Shown piece by piece: positions 53,293 to 62,023 of a stretch of 64,000 nt of DNA (position 1 is its first letter; every line of letters starts with the position of its first letter). Both the position numbers and the translations under genes were made by a program. A model generated the notes under the pieces. The model was not told where the DNA came from. It saw nothing but the letters and a program-made list of their open reading frames with translations, and did not search any database. Source of the stretch: JALNZU01 sp964463695 (GTDB taxonomy: Bacteria; Bacteroidota; Bacteroidia; Bacteroidales; F082); the NCBI GenBank assembly GCA_964463695.1, contig CAYXCZ010000014.1:36411-100410 (forward strand), read 5' to 3'.

Positions 53293-54090
53293 CTAGCTGT
53301 ATTTTTCAGCAATTTCCTGGTCAACTAAAATACGTCCGCAATATTCACAAACGATTACTTTCTTGTGCATACGAATATCCAATTGGTGCTGAGGAGGAAT
53401 TTTGTTGAAACAACCGCCACAAGCATCACGCTCAATTTGAACAACAGCAAGGCCATTTCTGGCATTCAGTCTGATTCTTTTGTAAGCAACAACCAAACGG
53501 TCTTCAACCTGATGTTCATGTTTGTAGGATTTCTCAATCAAGTCTTCCTCTTCCTTTTCAGTTTCTTCGATAATTGATTGAAGCTCTGACTTTTTCACTT
53601 CCAAATCACCTAACCGCTCAGTAAGTCGATCTTTCGCTACAAGTATTTCTTTTTGCAACTCTTCGACCTTAACTGTGTATTCTCTGATTCGCTTCTCAGA
53701 TAGTTGAATCTCAAGATTTTGAAATTCGATCTCTTTTGATAATGAATCATACTCACGATTATTCCTAACATTCATCTGCTGCTCTTCGTAGCGTTTGATG
53801 AGTGATGCACTGTCTTTCATCGACAGTTTCTTTTCATTTACATTTTGATTGAGTGCAATCGTCTCATTTTCGTAGTTCTCGATTCGGGTTTCAAGGCCGG
53901 CGATTTCATCTTCCAGATCTTGCACTTCCAAAGGTAATTCACCTCTGATAATTCTGATTCGATCAATCTGTGAATGAATCTGTTGCAAGGCATACAATGA
54001 AACTAATTTGCGTTCTACGCTAATTTCAACAGGTTCTTCTATAGCTGCATTGCTCATTTTCAGTTTATCAGCTTGGTTTTCTTTCGACAT
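53293..54090 (-). CDS. Coiled-coil protein with C4 zinc ribbon
   Basis: A 265-residue protein with an extended coiled coil at about 30-200 (heptad-like LEDEIAGLETRIENYENE, LEIQLSEKRIREYTVKVEEL, cited in part) and a C-terminal zinc ribbon with two CxxC pairs (CGGCFNKIPP, CEYCGRILVD). This matches the zf-RING_7/C4-type family related to CdsZ, which is found across Bacteroidota and binds nucleic acids or proteins. It starts 14 bases after the Nif3-like gene, a widely conserved pairing. The precise role is not fixed by the sequence. Confidence 0.92.
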   Translation of the reverse strand: MSKENQADKLKMSNAAIEEPVEISVERKLVSLYALQQIHSQIDRIRIIRGELPLEVQDLEDEIAGLETRIENYENETIALNQNVNEKKLSMKDSASLIKRYEEQQMNVRNNREYDSLSKEIEFQNLEIQLSEKRIREYTVKVEELQKEILVAKDRLTERLGDLEVKKSELQSIIEETEKEEEDLIEKSYKHEHQVEDRLVVAYKRIRLNARNGLAVVQIERDACGGCFNKIPPQHQLDIRMHKKVIVCEYCGRILVDQEIAEKYS

Positions 54091-54104
54091 ATTAAATTGG
54101 GTTT

Positions 54105-55205
54105 CTATTTGAAATAATATCCTACTGCGTTTGTGTTTACTTCAGAAAACAGGACTGCAAAATTAGGAATTTTTTTTCTTAAAATATCAGCTATCAATTC
54201 TTTCGTAAATTGTTCTGTTTCAAAGTGGCCTGCATCAACCATTAATAGTGCGTTATCAGCATCAAAAAAATCATGATACTTGATGTCGGCAGTTATAAAT
54301 GCCTCAGCCTTAGCACGTTTTGCTGAAGAAAGCAAAAATGCTCCTGAGCCTCCACAAACTGCAACTTTCTGAATGTTTTTGTTTAAAAAAGGAGAATGAC
54401 GAACCATGGGTACTTCAAAAGTAGTACGCACCAATTCAAGAAAATCTTTTTCTTTCATTGGCTGATCCAAAAAACCAACCATACCCGAGCCTGCATTACT
54501 CCAGCTGTTTTCGAGTGGAATAACATCATAGGCTACTTCTTCATAAGGATGCGTCTTCAATAGAGATTCAATCACTCTATTTGTTTGATAATGAGGCACT
54601 ATAACTTCAATTCTAACTTCAACTTCTGTATGCAACTTATCATGTTGTCCAACAAAAGGCTGAGCCAGAGAATTTGCTTTAAATGTTCCTTCTCCCACAA
54701 TATTGAAACTACACGAATCATAATTTCCAATCTTTCCTGCACCTGCTTCAAACATTGCTTGCCGAACTCTTTCAGCTTCTTTTTGAGGAGCGTAAGTAAC
54801 AATTTTTTTTAAAAGACCAACTTTTGGATCTAAAATACTCGTTCGAATTAACCCGAGTTTATCTGCAATTCGCTTATTCACCCCAACTGGACTATTATCC
54901 AAATTAGTATGCATCGATGCAATACCAATTTCATGTCGAATGGCCTTTATAACTGTTCGTTCGACATATCCATGTGGTACAAGGCTTTTAATTCCTTTAA
55001 AAATTATTGGATGATGTGAAATAATTAAATCACATTTTTTTCTAATGGCCTCATCAACAACAGCTTCAGTAACATCAAGACAAACGAGCACTTTCTCAAC
55101 ATCAGCATTTGGGTCACCAACGATTAGTCCGCTGTTGTCCCACGATTCCTGAAGGGAAAGTGGTGCAGTATCTTCTATAATGTTAAGGAGGTCTCTTATT
55201 TTCAT
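54105..55205 (-). CDS. Nif3-like dinuclear metal-centre protein
   Basis: Start at ATG 55205 (MKIRDLLNIIEDTAPLSLQES); the longer frame begins with TTG and adds 27 unrelated residues. The 366-residue protein shows the YqfO/Nif3 pattern: WDNSGLIVGD, ISHHPIIFKGIKSL with the metal-binding His pair, SMHTNLDNSPVGVN, a central PII-like insert (YQTNRVIESLLKTHPYEEVAYD, core THPYEEVAYD), AVCGGSGAFL, and DAGHFETEQF near the end. These hexameric proteins are annotated as GTP cyclohydrolase I type 2 on thin evidence. It heads an operon with the zinc-ribbon gene. Confidence 0.93.
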   Translation of the reverse strand: MKIRDLLNIIEDTAPLSLQESWDNSGLIVGDPNADVEKVLVCLDVTEAVVDEAIRKKCDLIISHHPIIFKGIKSLVPHGYVERTVIKAIRHEIGIASMHTNLDNSPVGVNKRIADKLGLIRTSILDPKVGLLKKIVTYAPQKEAERVRQAMFEAGAGKIGNYDSCSFNIVGEGTFKANSLAQPFVGQHDKLHTEVEVRIEVIVPHYQTNRVIESLLKTHPYEEVAYDVIPLENSWSNAGSGMVGFLDQPMKEKDFLELVRTTFEVPMVRHSPFLNKNIQKVAVCGGSGAFLLSSAKRAKAEAFITADIKYHDFFDADNALLMVDAGHFETEQFTKELIADILRKKIPNFAVLFSEVNTNAVGYYFK

Positions 55206-55298
55206 GAAAAAACGTTTCTCATTTTTAGTTGTTAAAAAAATCAATAATAATACCCTTTGAAATGACGTAAAAGGTAACCTTATCAATTATTTAACGTA

Positions 55299-55306
55299 CA
55301 AAAGTA
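55299..55306 (-). promoter_or_regulatory. Promoter -7 element TACTTTTG of the Nif3-like gene
   Basis: TACTTTTG on the minus strand fits TAnnTTTG, in the 178-base divergent gap with lpxK. It gives a leader of roughly 90 bases to the ATG at 55205. No -33 match is evident. Confidence 0.45.
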
Positions 55307-55383
55307 CATCAAATTGATGGATTTAACTAATTTCGCAGGAATTGCACTACTACTGAGAAAAATCATTTTTATTCATAATTGGC

Positions 55384-56427
55384 ATGAGAGTATTTCTGCT
55401 TCCTTTTGCATGGCTTTATCATTTGATCTTGATCGTTCGGCATGCAATGTTTGACAGTGGTCTGAAATCATCGAAATCATTTGATCTTCCTGTTATTTGT
55501 GTTGGAAATATTCGTTTAGGAGGAACTGGAAAAACACCTCATATTGAATACCTTGTTCGATTACTTCAAAAAAAACACAAAATAGCGATCCTTAGCAGAG
55601 GCTACGGACGTCTTACAAAAGGATTTATTGAAGCAGATTCAACAAAAACATCCGACTTAATTGGAGATGAGCCGATGCAATATATTACCAAATTTCCTGA
55701 AGTGACGGTTGCCGTTGACGAAAAACGTGTTGAAGGAATCAAAAAGTTACTTCAAAAAACCACGCCTCCCGAAATTATTCTTCTCGACGATGCTTTTCAG
55801 CACCGAAATGTTACAGCAGGACTTAATATTGTATTGACTGATTATCACAACTTGTATTCTGATGATTTTCTTTTCCCTGCAGGTATGCTAAGAGACACAA
55901 AATCGTCAGTAAAAAGGGCTGATGCAGTAATCGTCACAAAAACACCTGCAGTTTTTTCTCCATTTATCGAAGAGAATCTACGCGACAAACTTAAGCTATC
56001 ACCTTCCCAATCGCTATTTTTCTCATATATCTATTATGGTAATATGAACCCAATCGTTGAATCAAAAGAGGTATATATTCCAAAAAGTATTACAACCATT
56101 TTGCTAGTTACCGGGATAGCTAATTCATACCCTTTAAAAGAGTATTTGAACACCAGATGTATTGATCTCATCGAAATAAAGTACAGCGACCACCATCGCT
56201 ACACAGAAAAAGACCTCCAATTAATCAATACAAGTTTCCAAAATATAATTGGTAAGAATAAATTGATCATAACAACTGAAAAAGACGCGATGAGATTCAA
56301 GGATTCTCCCTATTTTCGCATCATAGAAAATCTACCGCTATTTTATGTTCCTATAAAGGTGGCATTTCATAAAAGCAGCGGTGAAAGTTTTGATGCTTAT
56401 ATCGAAAAATATGTTAGAAAAAATTAA
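55384..56427 (+). CDS. lpxK: Tetraacyldisaccharide 4'-kinase
   Basis: A 347-residue inner-membrane-associated kinase adding the 4'-phosphate to lipid A disaccharide. It has an N-terminal hydrophobic segment (LPFAWLYHLILIVRHAMFD, cited in part), the P-loop region VGNIRLGGTGKTPH near residue 46, SRGYGRLTKG, DEP, LLDDAFQHRNV and DYHNLYSDDFLFPAGMLRD (core FLFPAGMLRD). These match LpxK. It overlaps the next gene by 17 bases. lpxH lies two genes downstream, making this a small lipid A cluster. Confidence 0.95.
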   Translation: MRVFLLPFAWLYHLILIVRHAMFDSGLKSSKSFDLPVICVGNIRLGGTGKTPHIEYLVRLLQKKHKIAILSRGYGRLTKGFIEADSTKTSDLIGDEPMQYITKFPEVTVAVDEKRVEGIKKLLQKTTPPEIILLDDAFQHRNVTAGLNIVLTDYHNLYSDDFLFPAGMLRDTKSSVKRADAVIVTKTPAVFSPFIEENLRDKLKLSPSQSLFFSYIYYGNMNPIVESKEVYIPKSITTILLVTGIANSYPLKEYLNTRCIDLIEIKYSDHHRYTEKDLQLINTSFQNIIGKNKLIITTEKDAMRFKDSPYFRIIENLPLFYVPIKVAFHKSSGESFDAYIEKYVRKN

Positions 56428-57226
56428 TGAGACTACTGCTTATATTAAGCAACAATTTGAAAAACAGCCTGAAATAGGTATTATCCTAGGAACCGGCTTG
56501 GGCGAACTTGTAAACGAAATTGAAGTTGAAAAAGCAATTCCTTACGAAGAAATTCCCAACTTTCCCGTTTCTACAGTTCATGGACACAAAGGCCGTTTGA
56601 TCTTTGGTAAGTTAAGTGGAAGAAACATTGTTGCAATGCAAGGTCGATTCCATTATTATGAAGGCTACACCATGCAGGAAGTTACTTTTCCGGTACGCGT
56701 GATGCAACAACTTGGTATTCAACTTCTTATTGTTTCTAATGCCAGTGGCGGACTTAAAGAAGAGTTTGAAGTTGGTGATTTGATGCTTATTTCAGATCAT
56801 ATTAATTTGATGCCCAATCCACTGATAGGAAAAAATGATGAGAGGATAGGCACAAGATTTCCTGATATGAGTGATGCTTATGATCATCGTATCCTTCAGA
56901 TGGCTCATAAAGTTGCAGCAAGAAGTGGAATCAAAGTTCATGAGGGAATCTATGCAGCAGTTACTGGCCCAACTTTTGAAACTCCGGCTGAGTATAATTA
57001 CATCAATGTAATTGGCGCTCATGCTGTTGGCATGTCTACTGTGCCTGAAGTCATTGTAGCCAGACATATGAAACTTCCTGTGTTCGCTGTCTCTGTAATT
57101 TCCGATTTGGGTGTCAAAGGAAAAATCGTGCAAATTTCACATGAGGAGGTTATTGATGCCGCTGCAGCTGCTCAGCCAAAAATGACCTTACTCATTAAGG
57201 AATTGCTCAAAGAAGCAATCATATAG
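56411..57226 (+). CDS. Purine nucleoside phosphorylase, trimeric type
   Basis: Start at ATG 56411 (MLEKINETTAYIKQQ), overlapping the end of lpxK; an earlier in-frame GTG is less likely. The 271-residue enzyme cleaves purine nucleosides with phosphate for salvage. Motifs include IGIILGTGLGEL, STVHGHKGRL, MQGRFHYYEGYT, VSNASGGL, GPTFETPAEY and VGMSTVPEVIVARH. These match class I PNPs preferring guanosine and inosine. It sits between two lipid A genes, with which it shares no obvious pathway. Confidence 0.95.
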   Translation: MLEKINETTAYIKQQFEKQPEIGIILGTGLGELVNEIEVEKAIPYEEIPNFPVSTVHGHKGRLIFGKLSGRNIVAMQGRFHYYEGYTMQEVTFPVRVMQQLGIQLLIVSNASGGLKEEFEVGDLMLISDHINLMPNPLIGKNDERIGTRFPDMSDAYDHRILQMAHKVAARSGIKVHEGIYAAVTGPTFETPAEYNYINVIGAHAVGMSTVPEVIVARHMKLPVFAVSVISDLGVKGKIVQISHEEVIDAAAAAQPKMTLLIKELLKEAII

Positions 57227-57236
57227 ATTATTCAGT

Positions 57237-58007
57237 TTGGCTGAAGAAAAAACACATATTTACTTTGCTTCAGATTTTCATTTGGGAGTTCCCGATCATG
57301 AGAGAAGTCTGAAACGTGAGAAAAAACTTGTACGGTGGCTCGAAAGTATTGAGCCGTCTGCCAAAGAGATTTTTCTTATGGGCGATCTTTTCGACTTTTG
57401 GTTTGAATACAATACTGTAATACCAAAAGGTTACGTGAGGCTTCTTGGAAAAATTGCATCTCTTACTGATAAAGGCATTCCTGTGCATGTGTTCAGAGGT
57501 AATCACGATATTTGGGCTTTCGATTACCTCAGCAAAGAGGCTGGTGTTCAATTACACAGGCTGCCAGTAATGCGCAGTTTTAACAGGAAAAAATTTTTCT
57601 TATCGCATGGCGACGGACTTGGACCCGGTGATACAGGCTATAAATTGTTAAAGAAAGTATTTGAAAATCGCTTTAATCAATTTCTGTTTAATTGGATACA
57701 TCCTGATATCGGCACGAAACTCGGATTATATTTCTCGAAAAAAAGCCGTATTGCCAATATAGCACGCGAACAGAAAAATGATTTTAAAATAGATATTGAG
57801 CGTGAGATGCTCTACCTTTATTGCAAACGAAAACTTGAGCAGCAGCCTACAATCGACTTTTTTGTGTTTGGTCATCGCCATATTCCAATTCAACATGCTG
57901 TTGGTGACACAGCTCAAATGGTTATTCTCGGCGATTGGGTTACAAATTTTTCTTATGCAGTTTTTGATGGCACGTCACTTCAGCTTCGTTTTTTTGAGGA
58001 AAGCTAA
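57237..58007 (+). CDS. lpxH: UDP-2,3-diacylglucosamine hydrolase
   Basis: A 256-residue calcineurin-type enzyme removing UMP from UDP-2,3-diacylglucosamine. Metal-site motifs are FASDFHLG, GDLFDFWFEY, FRGNHDIW, SHGDGLGPGD and FGHRHIPI, characteristic of the LpxH group. Only a TTG fits the start: the conserved domain begins six residues later, and no ATG or GTG is nearby. It lies 10 bases after the phosphorylase gene. Its stop overlaps the stop of the convergent oxidoreductase by 4 bases. Confidence 0.93.
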   Translation: MAEEKTHIYFASDFHLGVPDHERSLKREKKLVRWLESIEPSAKEIFLMGDLFDFWFEYNTVIPKGYVRLLGKIASLTDKGIPVHVFRGNHDIWAFDYLSKEAGVQLHRLPVMRSFNRKKFFLSHGDGLGPGDTGYKLLKKVFENRFNQFLFNWIHPDIGTKLGLYFSKKSRIANIAREQKNDFKIDIEREMLYLYCKRKLEQQPTIDFFVFGHRHIPIQHAVGDTAQMVILGDWVTNFSYAVFDGTSLQLRFFEES

Positions 58008-59053
58008 AACTTAAATCTTGAAGTATCAGTCTCATCATCAGGGATCAATTCATTAACTAATTGATTGATAAATTTTTGAGCTAACGAAGGAGCTAGCATT
58101 GCTCCTTTAGAACCAAGACCATTAAAAATATGAAGTGGTTTAAACAAAGGATGTCTTCCTGTTACTGGTCTTCTATCAGCAATAGCAGGACGTATTCCAG
58201 ACTGATGATCAACCAACTCAAAAGGAACTCTTAAAAACCTGACAAGCTTATCTGTAAGATAAGTCCTGGCTTCGTTTGTAGGCTTATCATTTACAAAATT
58301 CCAGTCATAGGTGGAGCCAACCCGATATAGGTCATTTCCTAAAGGTAGAATGAAAACATCTTTATTCAATAACTGATTGGTATTGAGCTCAGGAATATGC
58401 AATGTTAACACCTCCCCTTTTACAGGCCGGAAAGGCAATCGGTTGAACCACGGATTATCAGAAACTGCGTGGCCTTCGCAAAAGACTATTTTATCAGCCT
58501 TAATATCCTTATATAAGATATGCTGCTCTTGAATTTTTAAAGTATCATAAATAAAAGTTTCTTCGACAAGAGCTCCTAACCTATTCAATTCCAATCGTAT
58601 AAAATTTAAAAAAGAGTTCGTATCTAACCATGCTACATTTTTTACAAGGCCAAATCCATAAGGAGCATCAATGGTTTTCTCAAGATGAGGTATTGCATCT
58701 GCAATTTCAAGAAACTGATCAAATCCCGGTAAAAACAACTTCGATCTCCATTTCACGGGTTCGTTTTCAGATAAGATGCGTGCAATTGTGATATCATGGA
58801 GAACATTTTGAGATGTTTCCAATTCGAAATTCCTATAAAAACGAACCGCTTCATCAAATACACCAGGAGCTTTCCAACTCAGGGTAAGGTAGCGGAAAAC
58901 AGTTGGATTCATTATACCTGCCGCAACTTTTGAGGATGTGAAACGGTCAGGTTTATCAATGACTATAAAAGGAATATTTCTTTTTAGAAGATGCCATGAC
59001 AAAATACTGCCAGCCAAACCTAAGCCAACAATTATGATCTGCTTATGTACCAT
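58004..59053 (-). CDS. FAD-dependent amino acid oxidase-like protein
   Basis: A 349-residue DAO-fold (PF01266) flavoprotein. The start is at ATG 59053 (MVHKQIIIVGLGLAGS), one base after the gap stop; a TTG six codons earlier is rejected. The FAD-binding GLGLAGSILSWHLL motif is at the N-terminus, with VAAGIMNP, RPVKGEVLTLHI and GIRPAIADRRPVTG with FNGLGSKGAMLAPSLA at the C-terminus, as in glycine oxidase and MnmC-type domains. The substrate is unknown. It is co-transcribed with gap but is functionally unrelated. Confidence 0.9.
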   Translation of the reverse strand: MVHKQIIIVGLGLAGSILSWHLLKRNIPFIVIDKPDRFTSSKVAAGIMNPTVFRYLTLSWKAPGVFDEAVRFYRNFELETSQNVLHDITIARILSENEPVKWRSKLFLPGFDQFLEIADAIPHLEKTIDAPYGFGLVKNVAWLDTNSFLNFIRLELNRLGALVEETFIYDTLKIQEQHILYKDIKADKIVFCEGHAVSDNPWFNRLPFRPVKGEVLTLHIPELNTNQLLNKDVFILPLGNDLYRVGSTYDWNFVNDKPTNEARTYLTDKLVRFLRVPFELVDHQSGIRPAIADRRPVTGRHPLFKPLHIFNGLGSKGAMLAPSLAQKFINQLVNELIPDDETDTSRFKF

Positions 59054-59054
59054 T

Positions 59055-60068
59055 TCATGCGAATAGTTCAATTAAATCTACAAGACGGCTTGCGTATCCC
59101 ATTTCGTTATCATACCATGCAACAACTTTTACAAGCTTATTACGATCGCCCAACACTGCTGTTAAACCTGCATCAAACACGGCAGAGTGTGTATTTCCAA
59201 TCACATCAACTGAAACTATCGGATCTTCAGTATACTGCAAAATACCTTTTAGATTTCCAGCAGAAGCTGTTTTAAACGCTGCATTTATTTCCTTTACAGT
59301 GGCCGATTTAAGTAAAGTACATGTAAGGTCGGTGAGCGATCCATCAGCTACAGGAACGCGAATACCAGCTCCTCCCAAATTACCTTTCAAATGCGGAAAT
59401 ATACGTGTAGCTGCTTTAGCAGCACCTGTTGTAGTTGGCACAATTGAGGTAGCCGCTGCACGACCTCTTCTCCAGTCCTTATGAGGACCATCCACCAGGT
59501 TTTGGTCTTTTGTATAACTATGAACTGTTGTGATGAAACCTTTTTCCACTCCCCAGTTTTCATCCAGAATTTTAATCAGTGGAGCAACATTATTTGTTGT
59601 GCATGAGGCATTTGAAATGACTAAATCATTTTTATTGATTAGGTGATTGTTAACACCCAATACAATGTATGGAACCTTTTCCAGGTCATCTTTGGCCGGT
59701 GCTGAGATAATTACCTTACGCGCCCCAGCATCGTGAACGTGACGCAAAGCCTGCTCTGGTTCAATAAAAAAACCTGTTGATTCAATCACAACATCAATTC
59801 CTAATTTTTTCCAAGGCAATAAGGATGGATCTGAAACGGAAAGCACCTCAACACGTTTTCCATTAACAGTTAAGCTGTTACTATCAGGAATTATTTCATA
59901 TGGAAAATGACCATGGACACTATCGTACTTTAACAAATGTGCAAGATTATAGGCATCAGTCAAATCATTTATTGCAACAACTTCCATATCAGTACGTTGT
60001 AAAATCTGTCGAAATGTTACTCTTCCGATCCTGCCAAATCCGTTGATAGCTATTCTGATTTTCTGCAT
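59055..60068 (-). CDS. gap: Glyceraldehyde-3-phosphate dehydrogenase
   Basis: A 337-residue glycolytic dehydrogenase. It has the NAD-binding INGFGRIGR, the catalytic Cys in SNASCTTNNVAPL near residue 154, and the His-containing TTVHSYTKDQNLVDGPHKDWRRGRA region (core VHSYTKDQ, WRRGRAA). The C-terminal WYDNEMGYASRLVDL is typical. The ATG at 60068 is used; the TTG at 60086 lies within the promoter element. It is followed with a one-base gap by the FAD oxidoreductase. Confidence 0.97.
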   Translation of the reverse strand: MQKIRIAINGFGRIGRVTFRQILQRTDMEVVAINDLTDAYNLAHLLKYDSVHGHFPYEIIPDSNSLTVNGKRVEVLSVSDPSLLPWKKLGIDVVIESTGFFIEPEQALRHVHDAGARKVIISAPAKDDLEKVPYIVLGVNNHLINKNDLVISNASCTTNNVAPLIKILDENWGVEKGFITTVHSYTKDQNLVDGPHKDWRRGRAAATSIVPTTTGAAKAATRIFPHLKGNLGGAGIRVPVADGSLTDLTCTLLKSATVKEINAAFKTASAGNLKGILQYTEDPIVSVDVIGNTHSAVFDAGLTAVLGDRNKLVKVVAWYDNEMGYASRLVDLIELFA

Positions 60069-60083
60069 TACATCACTTTTTGG

Positions 60084-60091
60084 CAAAGTTA
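60084..60091 (-). promoter_or_regulatory. Promoter -7 element TAACTTTG of gap
   Basis: TAACTTTG on the minus strand fits TAnnTTTG and lies 15 bases before ATG 60068. This fixes that start and predicts a short leader of about ten bases. Confidence 0.55.
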
Positions 60092-60142
60092 ACCAAAAGT
60101 GAAATCGAAATTAGAATCAATAATCAATCCGGTAAACTGATT

Positions 60143-61756
60143 CTACAAATAAAGGGATTTGCGCTGCTCCCTGATTTTCTCATCATTGATATAATCTTCA
60201 TAATCCATCAGCTTATCAATCATGCCGTTAGGTCCAATTTCAATGATCCTGTTACAGACCGTTTGAATAAACTGCTGGTCATGCGATGACATAAGAACAT
60301 TTCCTTTAAACTTCATCAGCGTATTGTTAAAAGCCTGAATCGACTCAAGATCAAGGTGATTTGTTGGTGTATCAAGCATCATCACATTGGCATTACGAAT
60401 CATCATACGTGCTATCATACAACGAACTTTTTCGCCTCCTGAAAGCACATTAGCTTTTTTGTAAATTTCTTCTCCTGAAAACAGCATCTTTCCAAGAAAT
60501 CCTCTGAGGTAAATTTCTGTTGTGTCCTGAGAAAATTGACCCAGCCAGTCGGTAAGTGTTAGATCATTATCGAACAAATGATCGTATTCAAGCGGAAGAT
60601 ATGCCTTTATGATTGTTTGCCCCCAGATAAATGATCCACTGTCAGCAGTTTCGTGACCTTTCAATATTTCAAACAACGTGGTCATGGCACGGGTATCCCT
60701 AGAGAGAAAAATCACTTTATCCTCTTTTTGCAAGGTGAAGCTTAGATTTTTAAATAAAAGGTTGCCATTTAAGCTTTTAGAAAGATCATTAACTTCCAGA
60801 ATCTGATTTCCGGGTTCTCTTTCAGAGGTGAAAATTATGGCAGGATAGCGACGGGTAGATGGCTTAATCTCTTCAATATTAAGCTTTTCAATCATTTTCT
60901 TTCTACTTGTTGTTTGTCTTGATTTAGATGCGTTGGCACTAAAACGAGCAATAAACTCCAAAAGTTCTTTTTTTCTGTCCTCCGCTTTTTTATTCTGAGT
61001 TTGTAACTGACGCAGGGCCAACTGACTACTCTCGTACCAGAAGGAATAGTTACCCGGGAAAAGTTGTACTTTACTGAAATCAATATCAACAATATGGGTG
61101 CAAATAGCATCAAGAAAATGCCGGTCATGTGAAACAACAAGAACTGTGCTTTCAAAGTAAGCCAGATAATTTTCGAGCCAGTTTACAGTTTCAAGGTCAA
61201 GGTCGTTGGTAGGCTCATCCAACAATAAGTTATCAGGTTTTCCAAAAAGAGCCTGCGCAAGTAGTACTTTAACCTTCTCCTTTGCACTTAACTCGCTTAC
61301 CTTCTTGTGATGGAGGTCTTCCCTGACTCCCAGTCCGCTAAGTAAATTTGCAGCAGCACTCTCAGCATTCCACCCATCCATATCAGCAAACTTTTCTTCC
61401 AGCTCAGAAGCCCTGTGACCATCTTCTTCTGTAAAATCTGTTTTTGAATAGAGGGCATCCTTTTCATTCATAACTTCCCATAGCTGCTGATGGCCCATCA
61501 AAACAGTGTTTAAAACCTGAAAATCATTATAAGCCGAATGGTTCTGTCTTAAAACGGAGAGGCGTTCACCCGGTCCAAGTGTGACATTTCCTTTTGAATA
61601 CTCAATATCACCTGCAAGCATTTTTAAAAAAGTAGATTTGCCTGCTCCGTTTGCACCAATAATCCCATAAATATTCCCAGGAATAAATTTCATATTTACA
61701 TCCTGAAATAAAACCCTTTTCCCGAACTGAATACCCAGGTTAGAAACTGTAATCAT
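60143..61756 (-). CDS. ABC-F ATPase with one degenerate site
   Basis: The 537-residue protein has two ABC domains without membrane segments, as in ABC-F ribosome-associated ATPases (YbiT/EttA-like). The first domain has Walker A GANGAGKST near 35 and Walker B LLLDEPTND near 180, but its signature reads LSAKEK. The second has signature LSGGEK near 438, but its Walker A reads SRDTRAMTT and Walker B LDTPTNH, lacking the P-loop Lys and the catalytic Glu. A charged linker (about 245-290) joins them. So one composite site looks intact and the other degenerate. It likely acts on the ribosome. Confidence 0.92.
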   Translation of the reverse strand: MITVSNLGIQFGKRVLFQDVNMKFIPGNIYGIIGANGAGKSTFLKMLAGDIEYSKGNVTLGPGERLSVLRQNHSAYNDFQVLNTVLMGHQQLWEVMNEKDALYSKTDFTEEDGHRASELEEKFADMDGWNAESAAANLLSGLGVREDLHHKKVSELSAKEKVKVLLAQALFGKPDNLLLDEPTNDLDLETVNWLENYLAYFESTVLVVSHDRHFLDAICTHIVDIDFSKVQLFPGNYSFWYESSQLALRQLQTQNKKAEDRKKELLEFIARFSANASKSRQTTSRKKMIEKLNIEEIKPSTRRYPAIIFTSEREPGNQILEVNDLSKSLNGNLLFKNLSFTLQKEDKVIFLSRDTRAMTTLFEILKGHETADSGSFIWGQTIIKAYLPLEYDHLFDNDLTLTDWLGQFSQDTTEIYLRGFLGKMLFSGEEIYKKANVLSGGEKVRCMIARMMIRNANVMMLDTPTNHLDLESIQAFNNTLMKFKGNVLMSSHDQQFIQTVCNRIIEIGPNGMIDKLMDYEDYINDEKIREQRKSLYL

Positions 61757-61805
61757 CTATTATATAATTTATTAACAAACATAAGTCAATTGACTTTAAA
61801 GCGTG

Positions 61806-61813
61806 CAAAGGTA
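61806..61813 (-). promoter_or_regulatory. Promoter -7 element TACCTTTG of the ABC-F gene
   Basis: TACCTTTG on the minus strand fits TAnnTTTG, 50 bases before the ATG, in the divergent gap with mnmE. No -33 TTTG is evident. Confidence 0.5.
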
Positions 61814-61968
61814 CATTATAAAGTAATGTTATTGCTATGAATAGTTTCAATATCCCTTGTCAACTGAATTGTAAAGAGTCGATAAATTTATGTAAATAAT
61901 TCATTATCTGTTCATTACCATGACATAAGGATTTCAAAAAGAAACAGAGTTTATGAACTTTGAAATTC

Positions 61969-61999
61969 TTGTAATCTCAGAGGTTTATAGCTACTTTTG
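61969..61999 (+). promoter_or_regulatory. Promoter of mnmE: TTG and TACTTTTG
   Basis: TACTTTTG (61992-61999) fits TAnnTTTG. A TTG at 61969-61971 lies 20 bases upstream, correct spacing for a -33 element. The leader to ATG 62024 is about 20 bases. This is the best-spaced promoter in the window. Confidence 0.6.
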
Positions 62000-62023
62000 T
62001 GAGTTATCAATAAAAAGAGAACA

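Noticed and set aside
55205..55286. 27-residue N-terminal extension of the Nif3-like protein
   Set aside because: Begins with TTG and has no family counterpart; the ATG at 55205 gives the normal Nif3 start.
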